DNA from: Duganella rivi
Lineage (GTDB): Bacteria > Pseudomonadota > Gammaproteobacteria > Burkholderiales > Burkholderiaceae_D
Assembly: GCF_009857435.1 (NCBI RefSeq)
Contig: NZ_WWCK01000004.1
Coordinates: 248,001 to 312,000 of the forward strand
DNA: 64,000 nucleotides
Direction: 5' to 3'
Of the stretch, positions 45,682 to 54,578 are shown one piece after another. The position numbers were made by a program, and so were the translations under genes. Every line of letters starts with the position of its first letter. The first letter of the stretch is position 1. The notes beneath the pieces are model-generated. The model ran no database searches and was not told the DNA's origin. It saw only the letters and a list, made by a program, of their open reading frames with translations.

Positions 45682-46629
45682 ATGAAACGTTTAGCCATCA
45701 GCGCCGCGCTGGCCTTGTGCGCCAGCCCTGCCTTTGCCCTGAATATCGTCCTCGTCAATGACGATGGCCTGACCAGCAACACCAAGGCTTTGTATGAAGA
45801 ACTGAAGGCCGCCGGCCATTCCGTGATCGTATCCGTACCGTGTACCGGCCAGAGCGGCCGCAGCGCCGCCATCGTGATGTACAGCGCCACCACCGTCATC
45901 CCGGACAACGACAAGACCCAGATCGAAGCCGAAGGCGGCTGCCACAACGGCGCCGCCCCTACCGGCGCGCCGGCCGTGGGCCCGTTCACCAAGAGCGGCT
46001 ACACCAACGGCGATTACAACTACGTACACGGCACGCCAGTGATGGCGACCATGTACGGCCTCGACGTGCTGGCGACCGCGCGCTGGGGCAAGGCGCCGGA
46101 TCTGGTACTGTCCGGCCCCAACGAAGGCCAGAACGTCGGCAAGGTGGTGATTAACTCGGGCACCATCGGCAACGCCCAGTTTGCCGCCGGTCGCGGCATT
46201 CCCGCCATCGCGCTCAGCGCCGGCACCGATACCGTCGACAACACCAGCCTGGCCGCCGCCGGCTCCAAGACCGTGGCGCAATTGAGCGTCAAGCTGATCG
46301 CCGCGTTGCAAGCGAAGGCTGGCAGCTCGGCCCTGCTGCCAGCAGGCACCGCACTCAACGTCAACTTCCCGAACGGCGTCAGCGCCAGCAGCCCATGGTC
46401 GTTCTCGCGCATCGGCACCTACGATACCTATGCGCTGAAATTCAGCAGCGCCGCGCCATGGGGCTTGAGCGGCTCGCTGCCGCCAGCCGCTACTGCCGAT
46501 CAAGCTGAAGATGAAGCCGTCGTCTACAAGACCAAGATTGCGGTCAGCGCCATGCAAATCGGCTACGAGCACCGTCCTGCCGGCCAGCAGTGGCTGCGCT
46601 TGCGCCTGCGTGACCTGTTTGCCCAGTGA
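45682..46629 (+). CDS. Exported SurE-like 5'/3'-nucleotidase
   Basis: A 315-residue phosphatase of the SurE fold with a signal peptide (RLAISAALALCASPAFA). The mature protein starts at the catalytic core, NIVLVNDDGLTSNT, where the two Asp bind metal in SurE. Further SurE-like parts are VHGTPVMATMYGLDVL and LVLSGPNEGQNVG with the Asn of the metal site. Typical SurE is cytoplasmic and about 250 residues; this exported, longer version probably salvages phosphate from nucleotides outside. The upstream Pho box fits that role. A lipoprotein gene follows directly. Confidence 0.9.
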   Translation: MKRLAISAALALCASPAFALNIVLVNDDGLTSNTKALYEELKAAGHSVIVSVPCTGQSGRSAAIVMYSATTVIPDNDKTQIEAEGGCHNGAAPTGAPAVGPFTKSGYTNGDYNYVHGTPVMATMYGLDVLATARWGKAPDLVLSGPNEGQNVGKVVINSGTIGNAQFAAGRGIPAIALSAGTDTVDNTSLAAAGSKTVAQLSVKLIAALQAKAGSSALLPAGTALNVNFPNGVSASSPWSFSRIGTYDTYALKFSSAAPWGLSGSLPPAATADQAEDEAVVYKTKIAVSAMQIGYEHRPAGQQWLRLRLRDLFAQ

Positions 46630-46637
46630 GCCGCGCC

Positions 46638-47273
46638 ATGAACCGTCACCTTACCCTCGCGGCCTGCGCAGCCGCCCTGCTGCTGAGCGCTTGCGGCAGC
46701 GATAACCAAGCCGCCAAGCCGGTGGTCAAAGTGACCGACCTGGCGGCCGGCATGTACGCCGTCAGCTCGGGCGACGCCGCCAACCCAACCGCAGGCCGCT
46801 ACTATTCGGCCGCCGATGGCAGCCGCCTGCTGGTGCTCAACAACAGCGCGCAGCAAGCTACTGCCCTGTACCGCCGCGATGCGGGCGGCAGCTGGCAAAT
46901 GACGCCAGCGCCAACGCAAGACATCTCGCTGGAACTACTGAACAGCACCGCGCTGACCTCGTCTGTACTCAACTTCGCAGCCATTACGCGCAGCTACACG
47001 GTGCGACTTTCGAGCGGCGCGGCGGCGGCGTTCAGCGTTAATGCCAGTGGTGAGATCGTCGCTGGTAGCACCAGCTGCAAGCTGTCCGGCAAGCTGGCCA
47101 CGTCGCCGCTGCCGAACACGCTGAAATTGTCGTTGGTAGCCTCCGCGTGCGGCGACCTGCCGTCTCAGTCGGATGGATATCTGGTGGTTGATAGCGACTA
47201 TGCGCCAGCCGCTTTCCGCCTGCTGGCCTACAGCGGCAGCACGCCGCTCGAATTGTGGGCTTACGCCGAGTAA
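46638..47273 (+). CDS. Uncharacterised lipoprotein after the phosphatase
   Basis: A 211-residue protein with a lipoprotein signal (HLTLAACAAALLLSAC, lipobox LSAC, Cys19). The mature part is rich in small residues and probably beta-structured; I recognise no family. A GTG at 46626 overlaps the phosphatase stop and is an alternative start, but the ATG at 46638 begins the signal directly. It is co-transcribed with the SurE-like gene and so probably phosphate-regulated. Confidence 0.75.
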   Translation: MNRHLTLAACAAALLLSACGSDNQAAKPVVKVTDLAAGMYAVSSGDAANPTAGRYYSAADGSRLLVLNNSAQQATALYRRDAGGSWQMTPAPTQDISLELLNSTALTSSVLNFAAITRSYTVRLSSGAAAAFSVNASGEIVAGSTSCKLSGKLATSPLPNTLKLSLVASACGDLPSQSDGYLVVDSDYAPAAFRLLAYSGSTPLELWAYAE

Positions 47274-47275
47274 GT

Positions 47276-48520
47276 TCAGGTTTGGTTTTGCTGTAGCCAT
47301 TGCGCCGCTGCCCCAAAGGCAGCGGCCACCGTCTGCTCGGACGCCTCGCCGGCCGGCTCAGTGTTGGTGAGTCCCGTCAATCCCATCGAGATCACTTGCG
47401 CGCACAGCGCATCAATGCCGCGCGCCTGCGGCAAATACTTCAGGAAGACTTTCGCCAGATTGTTGCCGCGCCGGCTGCGCATGTCGGCCGTGTAGGTGGC
47501 CAGCTCCGGCATGTGCGTGGCCGCCAGCGCGACGGCGAAATTGGCGCGCGCCAGATCCAGCTGCTTGCCGTCGCCCTCCACCCGCAAGCGCTGTAGTTCG
47601 CTCAGGCTGTCGGCATCAACGGCAAAACGGATATGTGCGACGATCGATTCCAGTCCCGCAATCACTAAATCGCGCTGGGCCGGATAGCGGTAGCTCAGCG
47701 TGGTGTGCGGAATGCCGATATCGCTGGCGATGGCGCGATGGGTCAAGCCTTGCGCGCCTTGCGCCGCCAGCCGCCGGCCGCAAGCGCGCGCGGCCGGCGC
47801 ATCCCAGGCGGGAGCGCGTGCATCGGGCTTTTCATCATGCAGGCCTTCAATCTGCATCTGCCCTAGCAGCAAAGCAAACAGCGCGCCGTCGCTATCCTCG
47901 CCCCGGCTGGCGAGGCCGCCGGCAAACAGGCGGCGCAAGCACAGCCGGCGCAGCATCCGGTAAGACGTCACAGGGCCTAACGCAACGCTGTACGCCAGCT
48001 CGGCCACGACATAGCCATACCACCAGCCGCACTTCACCAAGGCCGGCATCAGCGCAGCGCGATCGGCGAACTCTTGCCAGAAACGGCGCCGCTCGCTCGA
48101 CCAGGCGGCAAATGCCGGTTGCAGCGATGCGTCCCACGTGCAGACGTGCAGCAACTCAAGATATAGCAGCGACAAGGCGCGCTGCTGTATGGCCAACTCG
48201 TCCAACATGGTCTCCGCCAGCTCGGCGGCGAGGGCTGGCGAGAACGGGCCCAGTTCGGAAAGCAACGAGCGCCAGCGCGCCATTTCGCGCTGGTCATGCA
48301 GGCGGGCGGCATCGCAAATGGCGGCCATGACGTCGGCGCGCGCGCCGTAGTGGCTAGTCAGCACGGTCACCGACACGCCGAGCGCTTCCGCCAGCGGACG
48401 CAGGCCCAGCCCAGCCAGCCCTTCGCTACTGACGAGACCGCAAGCGGCCGCCAGCAAGGCCTCGGCCTGCGGGGCTTTACGGGATTTTCTGGCGGGGATA
48501 GGCTCTGGTAACGACGACAC
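47276..48520 (-). CDS. Tandem TetR-type regulator (two DNA-binding domains)
   Basis: A 414-residue protein with two TetR-like halves. The first helix-turn-helix is at about 20-70 (GLRPLAEALGVSVTVLTSHY, then GARADVMAAI), followed by a TetR-like helical ligand domain; the second is at about 241-290 (LTHRAIASDIGIPHTTLSYR, then YPAQRDLV), followed by a second helical region. Normal TetR proteins are about 200 residues, so this is a gene-length fusion. The start is GTG. It lies 12 bases downstream of the carboxylesterase gene on the same strand, so it probably regulates that gene or the next. Confidence 0.85.
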   Translation of the reverse strand: MSSLPEPIPARKSRKAPQAEALLAAACGLVSSEGLAGLGLRPLAEALGVSVTVLTSHYGARADVMAAICDAARLHDQREMARWRSLLSELGPFSPALAAELAETMLDELAIQQRALSLLYLELLHVCTWDASLQPAFAAWSSERRRFWQEFADRAALMPALVKCGWWYGYVVAELAYSVALGPVTSYRMLRRLCLRRLFAGGLASRGEDSDGALFALLLGQMQIEGLHDEKPDARAPAWDAPAARACGRRLAAQGAQGLTHRAIASDIGIPHTTLSYRYPAQRDLVIAGLESIVAHIRFAVDADSLSELQRLRVEGDGKQLDLARANFAVALAATHMPELATYTADMRSRRGNNLAKVFLKYLPQARGIDALCAQVISMGLTGLTNTEPAGEASEQTVAAAFGAAAQWLQQNQT

Positions 48521-48532
48521 TAGCAGCTACGC

Positions 48533-50005
48533 TTATTCAAATAGGGAAAACTCGGGCAAGCGGTCTTGCGCTTCGCCGATGCGGACGATGGAGGAACTGG
48601 CGCCGTTAAACGCTGGCCAACCCGGCAGGCTGCCGGTGCGGGCGAATTGCACCCAGGCGTCTGCCATACGCGCCGCCACCCGGCGATCCGCCGCGCTCCA
48701 TGGGCGTTGGTCTTGATCGAGGTTGTCGAACACGTAGCGGATTTCCGCGCCGTGGCCGGCGCCGCAGCCGTAGCCGCACGGCGTCAACGGCTCGGCGGGA
48801 CGATGGGTGAAGTAGTAGACGTAAGCCTTGGCGTGGCCGTACTTGGCTTGCAGCCCGGCCCAATACACTTTGCGCCAGCCCCACCAATCGGAGGTCAATT
48901 GTTCGATTGCAGCCTTGGCTTGCGCATCGGTGGCGGCGGGATAGGCCGCGAGCAAGGACTCGGATGGTGCGCGGCCCAGCAGCTTGGTTACCAGTTCCTT
49001 GTAGCGCGCCGCAGTGAACTCGCTGGTGTTGAGAATTTCCGGCGCAAGATCACGGCCTTCCTGCGCATTCCAGCCGACCAGCAGCGGCACGTCGTTCTGA
49101 TGATGATTGCGATACAGGCTGGTTTGGTCTTCGCTCAGCACGCGGCCGTCAACGCTCACGCGCGCGCTCCATGGCTGCTTGTGCAAAGTCTCAACGCTCA
49201 TGGCGCGCAGCGCGGCCAGGTCTTTTGCGCCGACGGTCTTGGCCAAGGCCACGCCGGTGGCTTCCACGGTTTTTTGTTCGTAGGCGCTGCGTTCGCCGGG
49301 ATGCATCGGCCAGCCGGCATTGCCGCTTTGGGCGATGGCGCGGTGGAACAGGCCCTTGGCCATCGGCGACGCCATCAGGATGCCGACCGAGATGCCGCCG
49401 GCCGATTCACCAAAGATGGTGACGCGACCCGGATCGCCGCCGAAGGCCGCGATATTGTCCTTCACCCAGTGCAGCGCAGCGATCTGGTCGCGCAAGCCCT
49501 GGTTGCCGGATTCATCTTTCAATTCGGGATGGGCGAAAAAGCCGAAGATGCCGAGGCGGTAGTTGATGGTCACCACAATGGCGCCGCGCTTGGCGAGGTT
49601 GGCGCCGTTGAAGCCCGGCTGCGAACCTGTGCCGCCGTAATAGCCGCCGCCGTGGATCCAGACCAGCACCGGCAGCTTATCGGCCTGCTCCGGCGCCCAC
49701 ACGTTCAGGTATAGGCAGTCTTCACTTTTGGGATCGGTGATCCAGACGGCGGTCTGGGCGCAGGCAGCGGAGAAGCTGGTGGCCTGCCGCACGCCCTGCC
49801 ACGGCGACACCGGCTGCGGCGCACGCCAGCGCAGCTTGCCGACCGGCGGCGCGGCGTAGGGAATGCCGAAATACGTGTTCACACCATCGGCATGCGCGCC
49901 GGCGATCTGGCCGCCGGCGACTTTGATGGGAGAGGTAGGGTGAGCTTGCGCCGTCAGGCCAGAGATACACATTGCGATGAATGCGATCATGCGAAACAGC
50001 ACCAT
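48533..50005 (-). CDS. Exported type-B carboxylesterase
   Basis: A 490-residue alpha/beta hydrolase of the carboxylesterase/lipase type B family. A signal peptide covers about residues 1-21. The oxyanion segment is WIHGGGYYGGTG, the nucleophile Ser is in FGESAGGIS, the acid is the Glu in WNAQEGRD, and the His is in GAGHGAEIRYVF. The paired EDCLYLNVW signature confirms the family. Acts outside the cytoplasm on esters of unknown kind. It precedes the double-TetR gene (same strand) and follows the APC permease gene (27 bases). Confidence 0.92.
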   Translation of the reverse strand: MVLFRMIAFIAMCISGLTAQAHPTSPIKVAGGQIAGAHADGVNTYFGIPYAAPPVGKLRWRAPQPVSPWQGVRQATSFSAACAQTAVWITDPKSEDCLYLNVWAPEQADKLPVLVWIHGGGYYGGTGSQPGFNGANLAKRGAIVVTINYRLGIFGFFAHPELKDESGNQGLRDQIAALHWVKDNIAAFGGDPGRVTIFGESAGGISVGILMASPMAKGLFHRAIAQSGNAGWPMHPGERSAYEQKTVEATGVALAKTVGAKDLAALRAMSVETLHKQPWSARVSVDGRVLSEDQTSLYRNHHQNDVPLLVGWNAQEGRDLAPEILNTSEFTAARYKELVTKLLGRAPSESLLAAYPAATDAQAKAAIEQLTSDWWGWRKVYWAGLQAKYGHAKAYVYYFTHRPAEPLTPCGYGCGAGHGAEIRYVFDNLDQDQRPWSAADRRVAARMADAWVQFARTGSLPGWPAFNGASSSIVRIGEAQDRLPEFSLFE

Positions 50006-50032
50006 AAGCTCCCCTCTCCTATCGATGAACGA

Positions 50033-51421
50033 TCAGCCCTTATTCAGCAGCGAATTGTGGCGGGCGTAGGTGAAATATACCACCAAGCCGATCGCCAGCC
50101 AGACGGTGAAGGCAATCCACGTCACGGCGCTCAGGAAGATCATCAGCGCGCCGCAGAACACAATGGCCAGTACGGGAATCACTGGCACGCCCGGGCAGCG
50201 GAATGCGCGCGGCAAATCAGGACGCTTCTTGCGCAGCACGATCACGGCCAGCGACACCAGGCAGAACGCAGCCAAAGTGCCGATGTTGGCCAGCTCGCCC
50301 AGCACTTGCAGCGGCACCAGCGCGCCCAGCAGGCCGAACACGATACCGACCAGCCACGTTGCCACGATAGGCGTACCAGCGCCGTTCAGGGCCGACAGTT
50401 TTTTCGGCAGCAGGCCGTCGCGCGACATCGCGTACAGCACGCGGCTTTGGCCGAAGGCCATCACCAGGATCACAGTACTCATGCCCAGGATCGCGCCGAG
50501 GTCGACGAAACCGGCAAACCAGTTTTCACCGGCAAATTGCAGCGCCAGCGAGACCGGGTGGTCGATGCCCTTGAACTGGGTGAACGGCACGATGCCGGTC
50601 ATGATGCCGGTCACGATCACGTACAGCACGGTGCACACGGCCAGTGAGCCGATAATGCCGATCGGCAGGTCGCGCTTCGGATTTTTCACTTCTTCCGCCG
50701 CCGTGGTGACGGCGTCGAAGCCGATGAAAGCGAAGAACACCAGGGCCGCCGCGCTCATCACGCCATTCATACCGTACGGCATGAACGGCTGCCAGTTAGC
50801 CGGCGCCACGTGGCGCGCACCAACGAAGATAAACAGCAGCACCACGCCAATCTTCACCACCACCATGATGTTGTTGATGCGGGCCGATTCGCGCACGCCC
50901 AGCGACAGCATGACGGTCAGCACCATCATGATCAGGAAGGCCGGCAGATTGAAGAAGGTGGTCACGCCCGGAATCGCGCCCGGCGCGGCCGACAGGGCGA
51001 CCGGGATGTGCAAACCAAAGCCGCTCAGCAGCGATTGGAAGTAGCCCGACCAGCCGACCGACACGGCCGACGTCACCAAGCCGTATTCAAGAATCAAGTC
51101 CCAGCCGATCATCCACGCGACCAGTTCGCCGAGGATGGCGTAGCTGTAGGTGTAGATACCGCCGGCCACCGGCAGGATGGACGCGAATTCCGCGTAGCAC
51201 AGCGCCGCAAAGCCGCAGGCAAACGCCGCCACCACGAACGACAGCGCCAACGCCGGGCCAGCCGTCGTCGCGCCGCTGCCGGTCAGGACAAAGATACCGG
51301 TGCCGACAATGGCGCCGATGCCCATCAACACCAGATCGACCGGGCCCAGCACCTTTTTCAGGCCGCCAGTCGCGCTAGCGGCGCGCATGGCATCGAAATC
51401 CTTGGTTCTAAAAATACTCAC
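50033..51421 (-). CDS. APC-family amino acid permease
   Basis: A 462-residue permease of the amino acid-polyamine-organocation superfamily, cationic amino acid transporter type, with about 12 membrane helices and the first-helix motif GIGAIVGTGIFVLTG. The GTG at 51421 is chosen because AGAGGAG lies at the right distance; longer starts have no ribosome site. Substrate is likely an amino acid. It is divergent from the ROK kinase, and could import or export an amino acid related to the glycosylasparagine locus, though this is only positional. Confidence 0.9.
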   Translation of the reverse strand: MSIFRTKDFDAMRAASATGGLKKVLGPVDLVLMGIGAIVGTGIFVLTGSGATTAGPALALSFVVAAFACGFAALCYAEFASILPVAGGIYTYSYAILGELVAWMIGWDLILEYGLVTSAVSVGWSGYFQSLLSGFGLHIPVALSAAPGAIPGVTTFFNLPAFLIMMVLTVMLSLGVRESARINNIMVVVKIGVVLLFIFVGARHVAPANWQPFMPYGMNGVMSAAALVFFAFIGFDAVTTAAEEVKNPKRDLPIGIIGSLAVCTVLYVIVTGIMTGIVPFTQFKGIDHPVSLALQFAGENWFAGFVDLGAILGMSTVILVMAFGQSRVLYAMSRDGLLPKKLSALNGAGTPIVATWLVGIVFGLLGALVPLQVLGELANIGTLAAFCLVSLAVIVLRKKRPDLPRAFRCPGVPVIPVLAIVFCGALMIFLSAVTWIAFTVWLAIGLVVYFTYARHNSLLNKG

Positions 51422-51473
51422 AACTACTCCTCTATTGTTTTCCCTACCGTGCGTGTGGCTAATCTGGCATCCC

Positions 51474-51501
51474 TTGAACGCCAAAAACGCGGCAGTATGA
51501 C
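51474..51501 (+). promoter_or_regulatory. Possible promoter of ROK kinase-cutC
   Basis: TTGAAC and TATGAC are separated by 16 bases. The expected transcript start would fall about three bases before the ATG at 51511, so either the mRNA is nearly leaderless or the ATG at 51523 is used. Confidence 0.45.
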
Positions 51502-51510
51502 ACAACTGCT

Positions 51511-52440
51511 ATGATTTGCGACATGATTACCTGTTTCGATATCGGTGGCAGTGCCATCAAGTGCGCCGTCGCCACAGCGGACGGCCGGGTCGGCGCCCTG
51601 CAGCGCGTCCCTACTCCCGTCAACGACTTTGCCGCGTTCACAGCGGTCATGAAGGCATTGGTGCTGGATGGCGGCCCATCGCGCGGCATCGCCATTTCAA
51701 TCGCCGGGGTGATCGATCCTGCCGACGGCCGCATCAAGTGCGCCAACATTCCCTGCATCGACGGCCGCGCGCTGGCAAGCGACCTCGCGGCTGCCCTCGG
51801 CCTGCCGGTGTGGATCATCAACGACGCCGACAGTTTCGCGCTGGCGGAAGCGCACGCCGGGGCCGGGCGCGGCCATGCCAACGTGTTTGGACTAATTTTG
51901 GGCACCGGCGTAGGCGGCGGTCTGGTTATCAACGGCAAATTGATCGCCGGGCCGGGCGGCTTCGCCGGCGAGTGGGGCCACGGCCCGGTGGCGGCGCAGT
52001 TTGCGGGCAGGCCGCCGCAAGCGATTCCCCGCTTTGCCTGCGGCTGCGGCCAAGTCGGTTGCGTGGACACGGTCGGCGGCGCGCGCGGCCTGGAGCGCCT
52101 GCACCTCGCCCTCCACCAGCAGCCGCTGGACAGTCACGCGATCATCAACAACTGGCTGGCTGGTGACGCCCACGCCAGCCACACCATCAATTGCTACATC
52201 GACCTGTTGAGCGGCCCGCTGGCCATGCTGGTCAACACCTTGGGCGCATCGATCCTGCCGGTTGGCGGCGGCCTGGCCAACAGCGCACCGCTGATTGCGC
52301 GGCTCGACCAGGCGGTGCGCGCCGCCATCCTGCGCAAGACCACGGCGCCCATCATCGTTCCCGGCCAGTCCGGCACCGAACCGGGCCTGATCGGCGCAGC
52401 ATGGCTGGGATTGGAACAACTGGGGATCAGCCATGACTGA
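51511..52440 (+). CDS. ROK-family sugar kinase (GlcNAc kinase-like)
   Basis: A 309-residue ROK kinase: N-terminal phosphate motif FDIGGSAIKCAVA, the ATP-side GTGVGGGLVING, substrate residues in GEWGHGPV (Glu, His) and the zinc signature CGCGQVGCVDTVGG. ROK members phosphorylate glucose, N-acetylglucosamine, N-acetylmannosamine or allose; ExGH together with the cysteine cluster fits a GlcNAc/ManNAc-type kinase but does not prove it. ATG at 51523 is an alternative start. It overlaps cutC by 8 bases. Placed with a glycosylasparaginase, its likely role is to phosphorylate the released amino sugar. Confidence 0.9.
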   Translation: MICDMITCFDIGGSAIKCAVATADGRVGALQRVPTPVNDFAAFTAVMKALVLDGGPSRGIAISIAGVIDPADGRIKCANIPCIDGRALASDLAAALGLPVWIINDADSFALAEAHAGAGRGHANVFGLILGTGVGGGLVINGKLIAGPGGFAGEWGHGPVAAQFAGRPPQAIPRFACGCGQVGCVDTVGGARGLERLHLALHQQPLDSHAIINNWLAGDAHASHTINCYIDLLSGPLAMLVNTLGASILPVGGGLANSAPLIARLDQAVRAAILRKTTAPIIVPGQSGTEPGLIGAAWLGLEQLGISHD

Positions 52441-53164
52441 CGCCATCGTGCTGGAAGTCTGCATCGACAGTGCCGACGGCTTGGCCGCAGCGGTGGCCGG
52501 CGGCGCCGACCGCATCGAATTATGCAGCGCGCTGGAAATCGGCGGCCTGACGCCCAGCGCCGGCCTGCTGCAGGTGGCCTCGGCCAGCCCGATACCGGTG
52601 GTGGCGATGATACGTCCGCGCGGAGGCGACTTCTGCTTCAGCGATGCCGAAATTGCGCAGATGCTGAACGACATCGACGCTGTTGCTGCCGCCGGTCTGC
52701 AAGGCGTGGTGCTGGGCGCGTCTCTGGCGGACAACCAGTTAGACCGCAGCACGCTGGAACGGTTGGTGCGCCGCGCACAGCGCCATGGACTGCGCTGCAC
52801 ACTGCACCGCGCCATCGACCTGTGCCCGGACTTGGCGCAGGCGACCCACATCGCCATCGAACTAGGCTTCGAACGCATTTTGACCTCCGGCGGCGCCACC
52901 AGCGCGCCGGCAGGCCTGGCTGGCTTGCAGCGCTGCTTCGACGCGGCAGCCGGACGCATCGCCATCATGCCCGGCGCCGGCGTCAACGCCGGCAATGTGT
53001 CCTTGCTGCGCGCGCAGTTGCCACTGACCGACATCCACGCCTCCTGTTCGGAACCGCTGCCCCCTGTAGCGCCGCCAGTGCTGGCCCTGGGCTTCGATAC
53101 CGGCAACCGCCGCCGCACCAGCAGCCAGAAAGTCGCCGCGCTCAAGGCCGCCCTGCTGGCCTGA
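52433..53164 (+). CDS. cutC: CutC family TIM-barrel protein
   Basis: A 243-residue CutC homologue: LEVCIDSADGLAAAVAGGAD and RIELCSALEIGGLTPSAG at the start, MIRPRGGDFCFSD in the middle, and FERILTSGGATSAPAGLAG later are the family blocks. It is named for copper homeostasis, but the biochemical role of CutC proteins is unsettled and no metal site is obvious here. It overlaps the ROK kinase and precedes the transporter operon, with no copper gene nearby, so a role in sugar or glycoasparagine metabolism seems more likely than copper handling. That is inference from context. Confidence 0.9.
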   Translation: MTDAIVLEVCIDSADGLAAAVAGGADRIELCSALEIGGLTPSAGLLQVASASPIPVVAMIRPRGGDFCFSDAEIAQMLNDIDAVAAAGLQGVVLGASLADNQLDRSTLERLVRRAQRHGLRCTLHRAIDLCPDLAQATHIAIELGFERILTSGGATSAPAGLAGLQRCFDAAAGRIAIMPGAGVNAGNVSLLRAQLPLTDIHASCSEPLPPVAPPVLALGFDTGNRRRTSSQKVAALKAALLA

Positions 53165-53208
53165 CCCTTGAAATGCAAGCCGGTTTGTGTGACACTCGCC
53201 AAGATGCT

Positions 53209-53226
53209 AGTGAAACCGGTTTCACT
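53209..53226. promoter_or_regulatory. LacI-family operator
   Basis: AGTGAAACCGGTTTCACT is a perfect 18-bp palindrome with a central CCGG-type core, typical of LacI/GalR-family operators. It lies between cutC and the first transporter gene, about 20 bases before its start. The LacI-type protein at 57031-58029 is the obvious candidate to bind it. Confidence 0.8.
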
Positions 53227-53246
53227 TTTGAGTGGGAGCTGCCTGT

Positions 53247-53906
53247 TTGACGTTCGATATAACGCCTCTTGCGCCTTATTTTGGCGATTTGGCAGCCGGC
53301 GCGCGGCTGACCGCGCTCGCCTGCGCGCTCGCCCTTACCGGCGGCTTGGCACTGGGCGTCGGGGCGGCGCTGATGCGTACTGCGGCATCGCCGCTGGCCC
53401 GCCGCGCGGCCGAGCTTTACGTCGACATCTTCCGCAACGTTCCCTTCATCGTTCAACTGTTCTTCCTGTTTTACGGCTTGCCTGAAATCGGCGTCGAGCT
53501 GAGCGCCTTTGGCACCGGCGTGCTGGCCCTGTCGCTGGCAGGCGGCGCGTTCACTTCAGACGTGATCCGTTCCGGCATCCTGGCGATTGAGCCGGGCGTG
53601 CTGGAAGCGGCGCAGGTCAGCGGCCTGTCGCGCTTCACCATTTACCGCCGCATCGTGCTGCCCATCGCCCTGCGCAGCGCGGTGCGGCCGCTGGGCGCCG
53701 TGTTCGTCAATCTGATATTGACCTCGTCCATCCTGTCGGCAATCACGCTCAATGAATTGACCGGCAGCGCCAAGATCGTCGCTGCCGACACCTTCCAGCC
53801 GTTCGAGGTCTACGCCCTGCTCCTGCTGGCCTACGCAGTGATGACCTGGCTGGTATCGCTGTCCGCCGGCGCCCTGCACCGCCGCCTGAACCGGAATCCC
53901 GGCTGA
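53247..53906 (+). CDS. Polar amino acid ABC transporter permease 1
   Basis: A 219-residue membrane permease of the histidine/glutamate/polar-amino-acid ABC type, with about five membrane helices and the EAA-type loop EAAQVSGLSRFTIYRRIVLPIA, here spread over two parts. The start is taken as TTG at 53247, with GGGAG eight bases before; GTG at 53232 is also possible but lies on top of that ribosome site. First gene of the operon behind the LacI-type palindrome; it overlaps permease 2 by one base (TGATG). Confidence 0.9.
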   Translation: MTFDITPLAPYFGDLAAGARLTALACALALTGGLALGVGAALMRTAASPLARRAAELYVDIFRNVPFIVQLFFLFYGLPEIGVELSAFGTGVLALSLAGGAFTSDVIRSGILAIEPGVLEAAQVSGLSRFTIYRRIVLPIALRSAVRPLGAVFVNLILTSSILSAITLNELTGSAKIVAADTFQPFEVYALLLLAYAVMTWLVSLSAGALHRRLNRNPG

Positions 53907-54577
53907 TGCGCTACACCGATTTCACCCCACACGATCTGCTGCTTCTGCTGCAAGGCCTGGGCGTATCGGTCGCGCTATTTGCCGCCACCACGGTCATCGG
54001 CCTGGCGATCGGCTTGGCCTGGGCCATGCTGCGCTACTACCGCGCGCCGCTGCTGGCGCAACTGGTGACTGGCCTCGCCGAGCTGCTGAAAAATTCGCCG
54101 GTGCTGGTGCAGCTGTTCCTGGTGTTCTTCGGCCTGCCGGTGCTGCTGGAAACCGACCTGACGCCGGTGCAGGCCGCGCTCATTACGCTATCCGCCAACA
54201 CGGCGGCGTTTATCTACGTGATTGCGGTATCGGCCATCGAATCGGTGGGACGCGAGCAACTGGAAACCGCGCGCGTGTTTGGCTTGAGCCGCTGGCAAAT
54301 CCTGCGCCGCGTGATCGCGCCGCAAGCGGCGGCGTTCGGCCTCGGCCCGCTGGCCGGGCTGTTGATCAACCAGTTGCAGGTGACGTCGCTGATCTCCGTG
54401 ATCGGCGTGGTTGACCTGACCAAGGTTGGCGCGATTCTCAACCTGCGCACGCTGAAGCCCTTCATCGTCTGGACCGTGATCGGACTGCTGTACTACCTCA
54501 TGGCGCGGCTGATCGCCAAGGCTTGCGCTGCCGCCGAGACACGTCTGCGCGCACATAGTCAATGGAAGGGTTTGTAG
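53906..54577 (+). CDS. Polar amino acid ABC transporter permease 2
   Basis: A 223-residue second permease of the same type, with about five helices; conserved parts are ELLKNSPVLVQLFLVFFGLP and the loop LETARVFGLSRWQILRRVIA. It pairs with the first permease to form the heteromeric membrane channel. Starts directly on the stop of permease 1 and ends one base before the ATPase start. Confidence 0.93.
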   Translation: MRYTDFTPHDLLLLLQGLGVSVALFAATTVIGLAIGLAWAMLRYYRAPLLAQLVTGLAELLKNSPVLVQLFLVFFGLPVLLETDLTPVQAALITLSANTAAFIYVIAVSAIESVGREQLETARVFGLSRWQILRRVIAPQAAAFGLGPLAGLLINQLQVTSLISVIGVVDLTKVGAILNLRTLKPFIVWTVIGLLYYLMARLIAKACAAAETRLRAHSQWKGL

Positions 54578-54578
54578 C

